From contig JAFZUX010000015.1 of NCBI GenBank assembly GCA_017618115.1, forward strand, positions 1 to 64,000: a stretch of 64,000 nt of DNA, in the 5' to 3' direction. The notes under the pieces are model-generated. The model was not told the DNA's origin and searched no databases. It saw nothing but the letters and a program-made list of their open reading frames with translations. Made by a program: the position numbers and the translations under genes. Within the stretch, counting starts at the first letter, position 1; each line of letters opens with the position of its first letter. Below, piece by piece: positions 34,329-43,334 of this stretch. The stretch is from Bacteroidales bacterium. GTDB lineage: Bacteria > Bacteroidota > Bacteroidia > Bacteroidales > UBA932.

Positions 34329-34700
34329 ATGCCTACAAGAGAAGAAGTAGAAGGGTATTTGAGCATCTTTCATGTGAAGATGAAGGTTTTTGGAATAATC
34401 TATCGGGATGATAGAGGTAAAAATCAAAAGGCGTTGGAAGAGCTGGAGATTGTTCCTTCTTACAGAAAGACGGTTATAGAAAAGCTTAAAGCTGAAGATT
34501 ATGTTGAGGGGCCGTTGGAAGATGCTTTGAATAAGTTGGGAGAGATGTGGGTGTTTGGGAAGAGCGTTAAAAAGAGGGAGATTTACATTAAGATAACAAT
34601 GGGGATAGCTGATAGCCAGATAATTTGCATATCGTTTCATATTGCACAGTTAAGAAATGAAAAGTCCTATTACCGGAAAAGAGATGAAGCCCGTTTATGA
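34329..34700 (+). CDS. MqsR-like toxin of a type II toxin-antitoxin pair
   Basis: A 123-residue basic protein. EVEGYLSIFHVKMKVFGIIYRDDRGKN is the family start (motif RDDRGKN), and GEMWVFGKSVKKREIYIKI with IICISFHIAQ resembles the final strands of MqsR/RelE-fold mRNA interferases. I recall this family in gut Bacteroides, always before an antitoxin that begins MKSPITGKEM, as here. The ATG at 34329 is used because it lies 18 bases after the -7 box; the longer frame would start before the promoter. The 3' end overlaps the antitoxin by 44 bases. RNase activity is inferred. Confidence 0.75.
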   Translation: MPTREEVEGYLSIFHVKMKVFGIIYRDDRGKNQKALEELEIVPSYRKTVIEKLKAEDYVEGPLEDALNKLGEMWVFGKSVKKREIYIKITMGIADSQIICISFHIAQLRNEKSYYRKRDEARL

Positions 34701-35673
34701 AAAGAGAACTTGGGTGTTCAGGGGAGAAACGTTTACGTTTAACCATCTGAGTTGGAGGGATGAAGAGAGCGGAGAGGCATTTACAACTGATGAAAGTGAC
34801 ACTGCAGGATATATGCAGGTTACAAATCAGTATAGGGAAAAGTACGGAATTCCTTATACTGATCAGATAGTTGACATTAGAAATAGATATGGACTCAGCT
34901 CCTCCAAAATGTCTCTTATTCTAGGATTTGGAGCAAATCAATATAGAAGATACGAGCAGGGAGAGGTTCCAAGTATTTCCAACGGAAGGATGATTGCATC
35001 TGCAAAGAATCCAACGGTAATGCTCGGATATCTAGAGGGTTCTAAGAATGAATTGTCTGAGAAGGAATTTGAGAAGATTGCATCAAGAATAAGACAGTTT
35101 GATACGGACAACTATCGTTATATGATTCATCTCTATGAGACAGAGAGAATCTTTGCCTCAGCCAGGGGTCTTTGTAACGGATTTGCCTGCAGGTCTTTGG
35201 AGAGATTGAAAAACATCCTGCTATACGTCTTGGACAACTGTGATGATGTCTTCGTTACCAAGATGAACAAGATTTTGTTCTATATAGATTTTCTATCATA
35301 CAAGAAATACGGCTCTGCTATTACCGGTCTCTCTTACAGGGCAATAGACTATGGTCCCGTTCCTGAAAGGTGGGATAGGGTCTACTGCCAGTTTGATGAA
35401 ATATCACAGAAACCCGGCAAGAAAAATAATCTTGAAGGGTTCATTCTTACCTCTTCCGGCAAAGCAAATCTGAGTGCTTTCTCGGAAAAAGAGATGGCGG
35501 TGATTAATCTGGTTTGCAGTGAGTTGGGCGCAAAGAATGCATCTCAGCTCTCAACACTCAGCCATAAAGAAGAGGCGTGGGCAAAGCACAAAGACAAAAA
35601 GGAACTCATCCCATTTGACGAGGCGTTCAGCATTCAAGGGATTGATATTGGACTAATCAAAAATCAGGATTAG
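34657..35673 (+). CDS. Antitoxin with Xre-type HTH and Panacea (DUF4065) domain
   Basis: A 338-residue protein in three parts. Residues 1-50 (MKSPITGKEMKPVYEKRTWVF) resemble the MqsA/YgiT N-terminus but without zinc Cys pairs. Residues about 62-125 are an Xre-like HTH (IRNRYGLSSSKMSLILGFG, NQYRRYEQGEVPS). Residues about 195-330 are a DUF4065/SocA-like domain (KMNKILFYIDFLSYKKYG, LSYRAIDYGPVPERW, SHKEEAWAKH), known as Panacea when it neutralises diverse toxins. It overlaps the toxin gene and so is translationally coupled. It probably also represses the promoter at 34280. Confidence 0.85.
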   Translation: MKSPITGKEMKPVYEKRTWVFRGETFTFNHLSWRDEESGEAFTTDESDTAGYMQVTNQYREKYGIPYTDQIVDIRNRYGLSSSKMSLILGFGANQYRRYEQGEVPSISNGRMIASAKNPTVMLGYLEGSKNELSEKEFEKIASRIRQFDTDNYRYMIHLYETERIFASARGLCNGFACRSLERLKNILLYVLDNCDDVFVTKMNKILFYIDFLSYKKYGSAITGLSYRAIDYGPVPERWDRVYCQFDEISQKPGKKNNLEGFILTSSGKANLSAFSEKEMAVINLVCSELGAKNASQLSTLSHKEEAWAKHKDKKELIPFDEAFSIQGIDIGLIKNQD

Positions 35674-36181
35674 GACTATCATCACCACAGATCAACTCCA
35701 TTGAAGTGTATTGAGGGGTGAGGCCCACCGCCTCATAAAAGGCCCTTGCACCGGGGTTGCATTCCCATACGTGAAGCGTTATGTTGTAGCATCCGCTCTT
35801 CTTTGCAAACTCTTTTGCATACTCAAAGAGAGCCTTTCCAACATTCTGTCCGCGTGCCTTCTCATCCACGCAAAGGTCATCTATGTATAACGTAGTAAGC
35901 GTCTTAAGACTGCCGCTTGCTTGACGTTTCAGTTCACAGAAAACATATCCAAGAACCTCACCCTCCTTTTCATACACAAAGACAGGCGTTTGCGGATTCT
36001 TAAAAATCTTCAGTAACTCCTCATCAGTGTATTTCTTCCCCACCTCATTAAAGAGATCCGGCCTCCCAACATAATGCACATAAAGCACTTGCCTCAGCAG
36101 CCTGTTCACAACTTCCAGATCCCCAGTTTGGGCAGGACGAATCTGATACTCAGTCTTTTCTGTGCATTCGGAGGGTTCCAT
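35657..36181 (-). CDS. GNAT-family N-acetyltransferase
   Basis: A 174-residue acetyl-CoA-dependent acyltransferase. The fold starts YQIRPAQTGDLEVVNRLL; the acetyl-CoA loop is ARGQNVGKALFEYA; the last strand is YNITLHVWECNPGARAFYEAVGL, typical of the RimI-like group. Substrate is unknown. Its end overlaps the antitoxin gene by 17 bases in convergent orientation. No signal peptide. Confidence 0.9.
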   Translation of the reverse strand: MEPSECTEKTEYQIRPAQTGDLEVVNRLLRQVLYVHYVGRPDLFNEVGKKYTDEELLKIFKNPQTPVFVYEKEGEVLGYVFCELKRQASGSLKTLTTLYIDDLCVDEKARGQNVGKALFEYAKEFAKKSGCYNITLHVWECNPGARAFYEAVGLTPQYTSMELICGDDSPNPDF

Positions 36182-36204
36182 ATCTTTTTTTACCGTATTA
36201 TCAG

Positions 36205-36990
36205 TTATTTCTTTGCGGCGTACTCTGAGGCAAGTTTTACCAGGTGCTGGAAAATTGGGAGGAAGGTTTTGTTGCCTGCGCTAACAAAGCCCTCCGGATG
36301 GAACTGAGTACCAAAGGAGAGGCCGTCTTTGCTCTCAATTGCCTCAACCACACCGTCTTTTGAAGCAGCGGTAACGCTGTAGCCCGGAGCAACATCTTTA
36401 ACCGCCTGATGGTGGAAAGAGTTCACCGCCATTGGCTGATCTCCTAACAGCTTGGCCATCAGAGATCCGGACTCAATTATAATCATGTGACTGCCAAAAG
36501 AACTTGGTGCTTTCTGTTTGTGCTGAATGAACCCTTCTACCTGAGACGGAATGTCCTGAATAAGTGTTCCGCCCATTGCAACATTCAAAAGTTGTTCTCC
36601 GCGACAGATTCCCAGCAGAGGGATTTTCTTTGCTACTGCCCTTTGAATGAGCATAATATCAAACGCATCTCTATCGGGAACTACTTCACCAAGAAATGGG
36701 CTGGGGTCTTCATTGTAGTAGAGAGGTGAGATGTCCTCTCCGCCGGTCATAATGATGCCGTCTACAAGTTCAAGGTATTCGTCTATCTCTTTTTCATTTG
36801 TTGTAAGAGGAATGCAGACAGGAATACCGCCGGCGTTACGCACTGATTTTATGTATGTTGAGTTGACTCTGGCAGAGCCGCCTTCTACGTATGTTGAAAT
36901 TCCAATCACAGGTTTTTTCTGTGCGTAGGATGAGATGCAGAAAGATAAAACTACTGCCAGCAGAAGTGATATTTTAAATGTCTTTTTCAT
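36205..36990 (-). CDS. Exported class I glutamine amidotransferase-like hydrolase (peptidase C26, PuuD-like)
   Basis: A 261-residue protein of the gamma-glutamyl-GABA hydrolase/C26 family. Cys nucleophile in LLGICRGEQLLNVAMGG, His in FGTQFHPEGFV and Glu of the same motif form the triad. Unlike cytoplasmic PuuD it has a signal peptide (MKKTFKISLLLAVVLSFCIS, cleavage near YAQ), so it probably acts in the periplasm on gamma-glutamyl compounds. It is preceded on the same strand by a serine-hydrolase gene (9-base gap), forming a two-gene exported hydrolase unit. Confidence 0.88.
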   Translation of the reverse strand: MKKTFKISLLLAVVLSFCISSYAQKKPVIGISTYVEGGSARVNSTYIKSVRNAGGIPVCIPLTTNEKEIDEYLELVDGIIMTGGEDISPLYYNEDPSPFLGEVVPDRDAFDIMLIQRAVAKKIPLLGICRGEQLLNVAMGGTLIQDIPSQVEGFIQHKQKAPSSFGSHMIIIESGSLMAKLLGDQPMAVNSFHHQAVKDVAPGYSVTAASKDGVVEAIESKDGLSFGTQFHPEGFVSAGNKTFLPIFQHLVKLASEYAAKK

Positions 36991-36999
36991 AATAATCTA

Positions 37000-38688
37000 T
37001 TATTTGGGTTGTCCTACCAGCTTGCCTGTAAGGGTTTTACGGGTCCAACCGCCGAATGATTTTTCCTCTCCCTCTCCAAACTCCTGTTTAAGACCGGTAA
37101 CTTTTCCATCCTCCATTATGAAGGTTACATCAAAGCCGTGGCCGTCACTGCGGAATGTGTAGGTTGTTCCGCTCTTGTGCTTGAGAGGTTTCTTCCACTC
37201 TTTAACATCCTGGTACTTAGCTGGCTGGTGGTAAAGTTTGCCTTTCTCCCAGGTGATGATTATATCCCCAAACGGAGCCTCTTTTGTGTAGATGCCTGCA
37301 AAGATTTTATTGTCTGCAACTTCCGGCTTAACCTCCGGTTTCGGTTTCTTTTTATTTGCAGCAATGGTTTTATCTCTGGCTTCTGTGTATTCTTTCCAGG
37401 AGTCTGCGCTCCAGTCTTTTAGCGGCTCTTCTGCACCTCTTACCAGGTCTATTACTCTTCTCATGATTGCATATCTTGGCAGTGAGGTAACCTCTGAATT
37501 AACCAGCACTACTCCCGCAAGTTTCAGTTCAGGAACATAGTAGCAGATGGCTGTCATTCCCCAGGCGGTACCGGTGTGGAAGAGCAGGCGGTAGTTGTGG
37601 TTCTGCTCTATAAACCAGCACATTCCGTAAAGGCGGACCATTGAAGAATCCTGGCTGGTGATGGTGTATCCCCTGTGCAGAGGGAGCATTGCCTTGCGCG
37701 GCATAACAAAGGTGGTGTCTTTGATGTTGCCGTTTTCATCGCGATTAACAATATACCCGTTATTGCAGTGGAACTGAGCATATTTGATAAGGTCTTCCGC
37801 AGTTGAGCAGAGGCTTCCTGCAGGGCCGATGACGGTGAGCCAGTTGAGGGCCTGCTCGTCTCCGTAGAGAGGAGGGGTGATGCTCTTGCCGTTCCCGATG
37901 TATTGATAATCGTGAGGAGTAGCAACGTCTTTACTGTTGGCGTAACCATCTGCGTTCATGGTAGATGAGTTCATTCCCAGAGGTTTGAAAACTCTCTCTC
38001 TTACGTTCTCTTCCCAACTTTTTCCTGTGAACTTCTCAATGATTTTGCTGCAGATTACAAAGGTTATGTTGTTGTAGTCGTATGCGCTTCTGAAACTGAA
38101 TCCCGGCTCCAGAAGGCCTAACATTGTGTAGGTCTCATCTCTGTCGTAACCGAGGTTGCCGAAGTATGTTCCCGCCTCGCTTACAAGTCCGGTGGCGTGG
38201 AGCATAGCGTCTCTAACCAGCATGTTGTTGGTTACGTAATCGTTGTTCTTGAACATCTGAAAATCCGGAAGGATGTTCTTAACGGTATCTGTCCATTTGA
38301 ACTTGCCCTCATTTACCAGCTGTGCCATTACGGTAGCGGTGAAAGATTTTGAAATTGAGGCAATTTGGAAGACGGTAGTGGTGTTGATTTTATCTCCCGG
38401 ATTATTTACAACGGGCTTCACTCCAGCTTGAGTCATCTTGCACTCGTCAAACCTTACTCCCTGGAAACCAATGCCGTTGGCAGGGCGCAACTCCTTAACT
38501 CCGTAACCCTTTTTGAAGATAACTTTGTTGTCTACGGAGACTGCCATTGCAAAACCGGGCAGCTGCCAGGTCTTCATAACCTGCTGAGCATACTCGTCAA
38601 TCTTATTTGCAAGTTCACTCTCGTTCTGTTGAGCAAAAAGACCTGCGCAAAGGCAAAGTCCCACTGTGAAAAGTAAAAGACGTTTCAT
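37000..38688 (-). CDS. Exported serine hydrolase, beta-lactamase class C/EstB fold
   Basis: A 562-residue protein. Signal peptide MKRLLLFTVGLCLCAGLFAQ; catalytic SISKSFTA gives the SxxK motif; YDYNNITFV gives YxN; HTGTAWG replaces KTG. Residues about 455-562 form a separate C-terminal beta domain (DUF3471-like) beginning near EVADNKIFAGIYTKE. The family includes esterases, D-amino-acid peptidases and a few beta-lactamases, so the substrate is open. The ATG at 38688 is chosen for the signal peptide; a TATATTTG box lies at 38708-38715 (minus strand) just upstream. Confidence 0.9.
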   Translation of the reverse strand: MKRLLLFTVGLCLCAGLFAQQNESELANKIDEYAQQVMKTWQLPGFAMAVSVDNKVIFKKGYGVKELRPANGIGFQGVRFDECKMTQAGVKPVVNNPGDKINTTTVFQIASISKSFTATVMAQLVNEGKFKWTDTVKNILPDFQMFKNNDYVTNNMLVRDAMLHATGLVSEAGTYFGNLGYDRDETYTMLGLLEPGFSFRSAYDYNNITFVICSKIIEKFTGKSWEENVRERVFKPLGMNSSTMNADGYANSKDVATPHDYQYIGNGKSITPPLYGDEQALNWLTVIGPAGSLCSTAEDLIKYAQFHCNNGYIVNRDENGNIKDTTFVMPRKAMLPLHRGYTITSQDSSMVRLYGMCWFIEQNHNYRLLFHTGTAWGMTAICYYVPELKLAGVVLVNSEVTSLPRYAIMRRVIDLVRGAEEPLKDWSADSWKEYTEARDKTIAANKKKPKPEVKPEVADNKIFAGIYTKEAPFGDIIITWEKGKLYHQPAKYQDVKEWKKPLKHKSGTTYTFRSDGHGFDVTFIMEDGKVTGLKQEFGEGEEKSFGGWTRKTLTGKLVGQPK

Positions 38689-38707
38689 ATACCAAATGTT
38701 GTTTGAA

Positions 38708-38715
38708 CAAATATA
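38708..38715 (-). promoter_or_regulatory. -7 box of the serine hydrolase gene
   Basis: TATATTTG on the minus strand, 20 bases before the start. The divergent radA gene starts at 38787. Confidence 0.5.
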
Positions 38716-38786
38716 ACGAATCGGGAGCGAATAATTTTCAAGATGGAGCAAAATCTTTGTAATTTTACAACGATAAAACAGAGATT

Positions 38787-40169
38787 ATGGCAAAGGTTAA
38801 GAAGGCGTTTTTCTGCAACAACTGCGGATATGAGAGTGCCAAGTGGCTGGGACAGTGTCCCTCATGCGGGCAATGGAATACAATGGTTGAGGAGGTTATT
38901 CAAAAGGGTGACGGCCCAACCTCCAAGAGTGCAACCTTCTCCCCTCAGAGCGCTCATCCCGTTAAACTCTCTGAGATTAAGGGGGATATGGCGGAGGAGA
39001 GGCTGTTGCTCTCTGCAGGGGAGTTTGACAGAGTGCTGGGCGGCGGCATTGTGAAGGGCTCTCTGGTGCTGATCGGGGGCGAGCCGGGCATTGGAAAATC
39101 TACCCTCTCTCTTCAAATCCCTCTCTCCTGCGATGGTCTCCGTACCCTCTATGTCTCCGGCGAGGAGAGTTCCCGACAGATTAAGATGCGTGCAGACCGC
39201 CTGGGCGGAGAGCAGGAGAATGTAACCGTTCTCTCCGAGACCTCACTTGAAAACATTCTGGATCAGGCCAAAGCGCTTGCTCCTCAACTGCTTATAATAG
39301 ACTCTATTCAGACCATTTTCTCTCAACTTGTAGACTCCTCTGCCGGAAGTGTTTCTCAGGTGAGGGAGTGTGCCGCATCACTTTTAAGGTTTGCAAAAGA
39401 GACCTCAACGCCGGTCATAATCATTGGTCACATTACTAAGGACGGTACAATTGCAGGACCAAAAGTTCTAGAGCACATTGTGGACGTAGTGCTTCAGTTT
39501 GAGGGAGATACACGTCACTCCTTCAGAATTTTGAGAAGTATAAAGAACCGTTTTGGAGCCTCTGCGGAACTGGCCGTTTATGAGATGACCTCATCCGGAC
39601 TTAAGGAGGTGCTAAACCCATCCGAGATGTTCATCTCCACTCACGGGGAGGAACTAAGCGGCTGCGCCGTATCTGCAACGCTGGATGGTACACGTCCGTT
39701 CCTTATTGAAGTTCAGGCGCTTGTAAGCACGGCGGCATACGGTACGCCTCAGCGTTCTGCCACAGGTTTTGATGTGAGAAGGATGAATATGCTGCTGGCT
39801 GTTCTGGAGAAGAGAGTGGGGTTCAAACTGAGCGCAAAGGATGTCTTTTTGAATATGGCGGGAGGTATAAGAGTTACGGATCCCGCCTGTGATTTGGCCA
39901 TCGTGATAAGTATTCTCTCCTCCAACTTTGATGTGCCTGTAAGCCAGAAGATTGCCTTTGCGGCAGAGATAGGTCTCTCCGGAGAGGTACGTCCGGTTTC
40001 TCAGATTGAAAGGAGGATTGCAGAGGCGGAAAAACTGGGCTTTGAAAAGATTTATATCTCTTCCTATAACCAGAAGGAAGAGAGACAACACAAGAAGATA
40101 AAAGTGATACGCTGCTCAACTATCCCACAGATAGTCAGAGATATCTTTCAGAGTGAAGCAGGCCGGTGA
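38787..40169 (+). CDS. radA: DNA repair protein RadA (Sms)
   Basis: A 460-residue RecA-like ATPase that helps branch migration in recombination. The N-terminal zinc finger uses Cys10, Cys13, Cys24 and Cys27; Walker A is GGEPGIGKST; the RadA-specific KNRFG motif is in RSIKNRFGAS; the C-terminal Lon-like domain has AKDVFLNMAGGIRVTDPA. All domains are intact. The end overlaps the convergent MalQ-like gene by 35 bases. Confidence 0.96.
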   Translation: MAKVKKAFFCNNCGYESAKWLGQCPSCGQWNTMVEEVIQKGDGPTSKSATFSPQSAHPVKLSEIKGDMAEERLLLSAGEFDRVLGGGIVKGSLVLIGGEPGIGKSTLSLQIPLSCDGLRTLYVSGEESSRQIKMRADRLGGEQENVTVLSETSLENILDQAKALAPQLLIIDSIQTIFSQLVDSSAGSVSQVRECAASLLRFAKETSTPVIIIGHITKDGTIAGPKVLEHIVDVVLQFEGDTRHSFRILRSIKNRFGASAELAVYEMTSSGLKEVLNPSEMFISTHGEELSGCAVSATLDGTRPFLIEVQALVSTAAYGTPQRSATGFDVRRMNMLLAVLEKRVGFKLSAKDVFLNMAGGIRVTDPACDLAIVISILSSNFDVPVSQKIAFAAEIGLSGEVRPVSQIERRIAEAEKLGFEKIYISSYNQKEERQHKKIKVIRCSTIPQIVRDIFQSEAGR

Positions 40170-42249
40170 TGGTTTTGTTAAGGGAATCTGCCTTCATCAA
40201 AGATTCCAAAGTCAGGTGCATTCTCCAACTCCAGAAACCCTCTTTGTTTATTAAGAGTTCGCTCTCCGTGAAGCGGTTACGGACTCTTTTGTCCATACTC
40301 AACAAATCCTGGAGAGGCAGCATGACAAACATGCTGTTTGAGTTCAATGTTGCCTGAATAGCTTTGGTGCATTCCTCTGAAGTTGCGTCATAGAAAGTGT
40401 TGTTGTTGTCATCCGAGTAGGAGATGCTCTTAAATTTCTCACCCAGAGCCATTCTCAGAGTCTTTTTAGTTGGGTCTGAGGTTGTCTTTACGGAGAAGAA
40501 CGGCATTCTCTCACCCCAGGTCATCATATTGGATGATGCAATCAGCTGAGGCATAAGACGTTTTACAAGAGGCTCCTCCTCTTTGGAGTAAGGCGGAGTG
40601 GTAACGGAGTAGATGTCTGCATAGATGCTGAGTACTCTCATTCTCTTTTTCCACCAACTGAAATGCTCATTTGCCATTGCCTCCCAGTTGTAGACGGCGT
40701 TGCCCTCTTTGTCCTCTCCCTTAAAGAGTTGCGGGAACTTCCAGCAATCTACGCTGTTGTAGGAGAGCGTCATTTGGAACTCACCCTTAAGTGCAATGCC
40801 CTTGGAGTGAGCGTATGAGATAACCTCCTCCATCTGACGGAAAAGAAGGTACTGCAAAAAGGCGTAAAAGTGACATCTCTTATGAAGTTGCTCCATAAGA
40901 GCGAGGTCTATGTTTGCATTCAGTTTTTTGAAGGCGCTCTTGTTAAAGAGACTCTGCCCCATAAGCTGAGTGAGTTCCTCCGAGTAGGTTGCAAACTCCT
41001 TCCATCCGGCAAACTCTGTGGTGTTAAAATGATCTCTTAATGAGCAGAATAAGCAATAACCCCAGAGCCAGTCTCCATGATCTTTTACAAACTTGTAGTA
41101 GTCCGGATGGGCGCAGGTTTTGGCTCCGGTTTCATTGAAGAGTCTCTCCAGGTAATCCCACTTGAAGGCATATAGGTCTTCATAATCTACCGTCGCTCTG
41201 CGGTTTAGGGATTTCATCTCCTTTTCCGCCTCCTTCTTTGTCCTCTTATCCGTAGGGTTGAGTTCTGAAGTTGAGATATAGAGAGGGTTCAGTGCAAGAG
41301 AGGATATCTCTTTGTACGGAGAGGAGTCTTTGCTGGAAAAGCTTTGTGTTGAGTCATTTAAAGGATAGAACCCTATGATTTTAAGACCGACCTTCTCCGC
41401 CCAGTCTACCAAAAGTTTCAAATCTTTAATCTCACCGCATCCGCCGCTCTGTTCGGTTTTGAGAGCTGAGAGCGGAGCAGAGACGCCTGCGTAACGCTCG
41501 TTAAGTGGGGGAAATACAACGTGAGAGTGTTCAATAATGACAGTCTCGTTCTTACCAATCTGAGGAACGGTAAGAGTTCTCGGAATATCGTTCTTAAGGG
41601 TCTCGTTGGTTACTATTCCATTTTTTGAGACCATTGTCAAACGGTATGTAAGTCTCTTATTTGCTATCTCTTCCGTAGAGAGGTATGCAATCCACTTCAG
41701 ACCCTTGAGGCGGGCCATCTTTATTCCCTTTTTAGGAACCCAATTTCCCAGAAGTTCTCCCTCTCCGGTAAGGTAGATGTCACAATCCCTTGGAACGTTC
41801 GGAACAACGGCTCTTATTATGAGTTCATTCATCTTGCGGTGAATCTGAGTATGAGGAATATACTGAGTTCCGTAGAAGACGTGGGCAAACGGGTCCGTAA
41901 GCAGCGGAGCGTTCTCGGAGTTCTCCTGCCAGTGGTCTATGCTTAAGACACTTGTAGTTGCAGAGTTGAGAGCCAGGCGTCTGCCTCCTCCCGCCTCGTA
42001 TGTTACGTCCGCCTTTTCATCCTTAATCAGATATTTATAGAAGACAAACCTCTCTTTAAGCGGATCAAACTGAATCTCAGCCTCCCAGATAGTCTCTTTC
42101 TGGTTGGTGTTAGGGTTTACGGAGGTGGAGGTTCTTGTCATTTTGTATGCCAACTCCGGGTCATATTTGCCCAAAAGGGGAGAGTTTCCGGTGATGTAAA
42201 CCTCCTCCTTATCCGTAGTGTTGACTCTTACTCTGAAGTGTATGATCAT
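40135..42249 (-). CDS. MalQ-like protein with two CBM20 domains and a degenerate GH77 domain
   Basis: A 704-residue homologue of Bacteroidetes amylomaltase. Residues 1-115 and about 130-235 are two starch-binding CBM20 domains (VYITGNSPLLGKYD, IYLTGEGELLGNWVPKKG). Residue 250 onward follows GH77 (LKLLVDWAEKVGLKIIGFYPLND, HFSWWKKRMRVL). Where active enzymes have FRIDHILGFFRIW with the nucleophile Asp, this protein has ADIYSVTTPP (residues 544-553) and then jumps to the late GH77 segment, with about 190 residues missing. GEDLGM is WGERMP. It should bind glucan but is unlikely to catalyse transfer. The downstream gene overlaps by four bases upstream (UPF0104). Confidence 0.75.
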   Translation of the reverse strand: MIIHFRVRVNTTDKEEVYITGNSPLLGKYDPELAYKMTRTSTSVNPNTNQKETIWEAEIQFDPLKERFVFYKYLIKDEKADVTYEAGGGRRLALNSATTSVLSIDHWQENSENAPLLTDPFAHVFYGTQYIPHTQIHRKMNELIIRAVVPNVPRDCDIYLTGEGELLGNWVPKKGIKMARLKGLKWIAYLSTEEIANKRLTYRLTMVSKNGIVTNETLKNDIPRTLTVPQIGKNETVIIEHSHVVFPPLNERYAGVSAPLSALKTEQSGGCGEIKDLKLLVDWAEKVGLKIIGFYPLNDSTQSFSSKDSSPYKEISSLALNPLYISTSELNPTDKRTKKEAEKEMKSLNRRATVDYEDLYAFKWDYLERLFNETGAKTCAHPDYYKFVKDHGDWLWGYCLFCSLRDHFNTTEFAGWKEFATYSEELTQLMGQSLFNKSAFKKLNANIDLALMEQLHKRCHFYAFLQYLLFRQMEEVISYAHSKGIALKGEFQMTLSYNSVDCWKFPQLFKGEDKEGNAVYNWEAMANEHFSWWKKRMRVLSIYADIYSVTTPPYSKEEEPLVKRLMPQLIASSNMMTWGERMPFFSVKTTSDPTKKTLRMALGEKFKSISYSDDNNNTFYDATSEECTKAIQATLNSNSMFVMLPLQDLLSMDKRVRNRFTESELLINKEGFWSWRMHLTLESLMKADSLNKTITGLLHSERYL

Positions 42250-43280
42250 AGATTATTGTTGGCGTTGACGGGTTGTTGTTTGCTCTTTTTTATTGAATAG
42301 AAAACAAAGGAGACGATTCCCAGTATTATCATTATAAGTGCCTGAGACTCATGGCTTATAGTGGCAAATACAATACCGTCGTTCCAGGAGATGGCATATA
42401 CCTGGCTGGCGGCCAATGCAACGGCAAAGTGGTAGGAGCCGAATCCGCCCTGGACCGGAACCGCCCAGCCGAATCCTCCCACAAGCATCAAGAAGAGAGC
42501 GTCACTCCAGCCCAAATCAAACAGCTGAGGGAATGCCCTTATAGTGCAGATACTTGTGCCCCAGAAGCATGTCCAGAGAAGAATCGTGAGTAATATAAAA
42601 CTCCATTTCTCCTTCATTTTAAAGGCGGAGAGAACACCCTCCTTAAGGTTGTGGAAGACCTTGACAACTTTACCTCCCACTTTTGTTTTAGAGAGTTGTT
42701 TTCTGAAAACGTAGAGCAGGACAACAGATGCTGTGATGACGGCCAAAACGGCTATCATCCAGAATGTTGCAGAACTCTTTACGGAGAGGTTGTTAAGTAT
42801 GTTGTTGTCTATAAAAGAGCCAAAGCTGTTCCAAAAGGCTATTGCAAAAACTATGGAGATGAGAACGAGGCAGAGCAAATCCCAAGCCCTCTCAACCACC
42901 ACGGTACCGACAGCCCCTTCAAAGGTTGTCTTCTTTTTCTCCGTAGCCACAACTCCGCAGCGGACAAGCTCTCCCGCCCTTGGAAAGACAAAGTTTGCAA
43001 CATTCCCGATGGTTACGCCGTGGTAGGAACTGCGGTTGTCGGACTCAGGATCTATCTGTCTGAGAAGGAGTTTCCAGCGAACGGCACGTACAACGAACTC
43101 CAAAATGCCTATCACCATTGAGGCTATGATCCAAATCCAGTTGCAGTTTTTAACTCCCTGAATGAACTCCTTCCAACTTATGTTCCTGAAACTGAAATAG
43201 AGAAGAACCACGGCAATGGCAAGCATTACCAGGTATTTGATAATCTTTTTGGGTGTAATTTTTCTCTGACCGGAGTCCAT
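42246..43280 (-). CDS. Lysylphosphatidylglycerol synthase TM-region/UPF0104 flippase-like protein
   Basis: A 344-residue polytopic inner-membrane protein with about eight helices. The family signatures NWIWIIASMVIGILEFVVRAVRW, FPRAGELVRCGVVA and GGFGWAVPVQGGFGSYHF are present (the first is quoted in pieces: IIASMVIGILEF, VVRAVRWKLL). It lacks the catalytic C-terminal domain of MprF, so it may be a lipid transporter or scaffold. It overlaps the MalQ-like start by four bases and is translationally coupled to it. A TAAATTTG box on the same strand at 43285-43292 is just upstream. Confidence 0.85.
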   Translation of the reverse strand: MDSGQRKITPKKIIKYLVMLAIAVVLLYFSFRNISWKEFIQGVKNCNWIWIIASMVIGILEFVVRAVRWKLLLRQIDPESDNRSSYHGVTIGNVANFVFPRAGELVRCGVVATEKKKTTFEGAVGTVVVERAWDLLCLVLISIVFAIAFWNSFGSFIDNNILNNLSVKSSATFWMIAVLAVITASVVLLYVFRKQLSKTKVGGKVVKVFHNLKEGVLSAFKMKEKWSFILLTILLWTCFWGTSICTIRAFPQLFDLGWSDALFLMLVGGFGWAVPVQGGFGSYHFAVALAASQVYAISWNDGIVFATISHESQALIMIILGIVSFVFYSIKKSKQQPVNANNNL

Positions 43281-43284
43281 ATAA

Positions 43285-43313
43285 CAAATTTATGCAAAAA
43301 TATGATACCTTTG
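43285..43313. promoter_or_regulatory. Divergent -7 boxes between UPF0104 and the PfkB kinase gene
   Basis: TAAATTTG on the minus strand (43285-43292) and TACCTTTG on the plus strand (43306-43313). The minus box is only five bases from its start codon, so that transcript may be nearly leaderless. Confidence 0.45.
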
Positions 43314-43334
43314 TAAAGACCAGAGAAAAAAGAT

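Noticed and set aside
36205..38688. Beta-lactam resistance gene
   Set aside because: The SxxK serine hydrolase has HTG and a DUF3471-like tail typical of esterases; no evidence of lactamase specificity.
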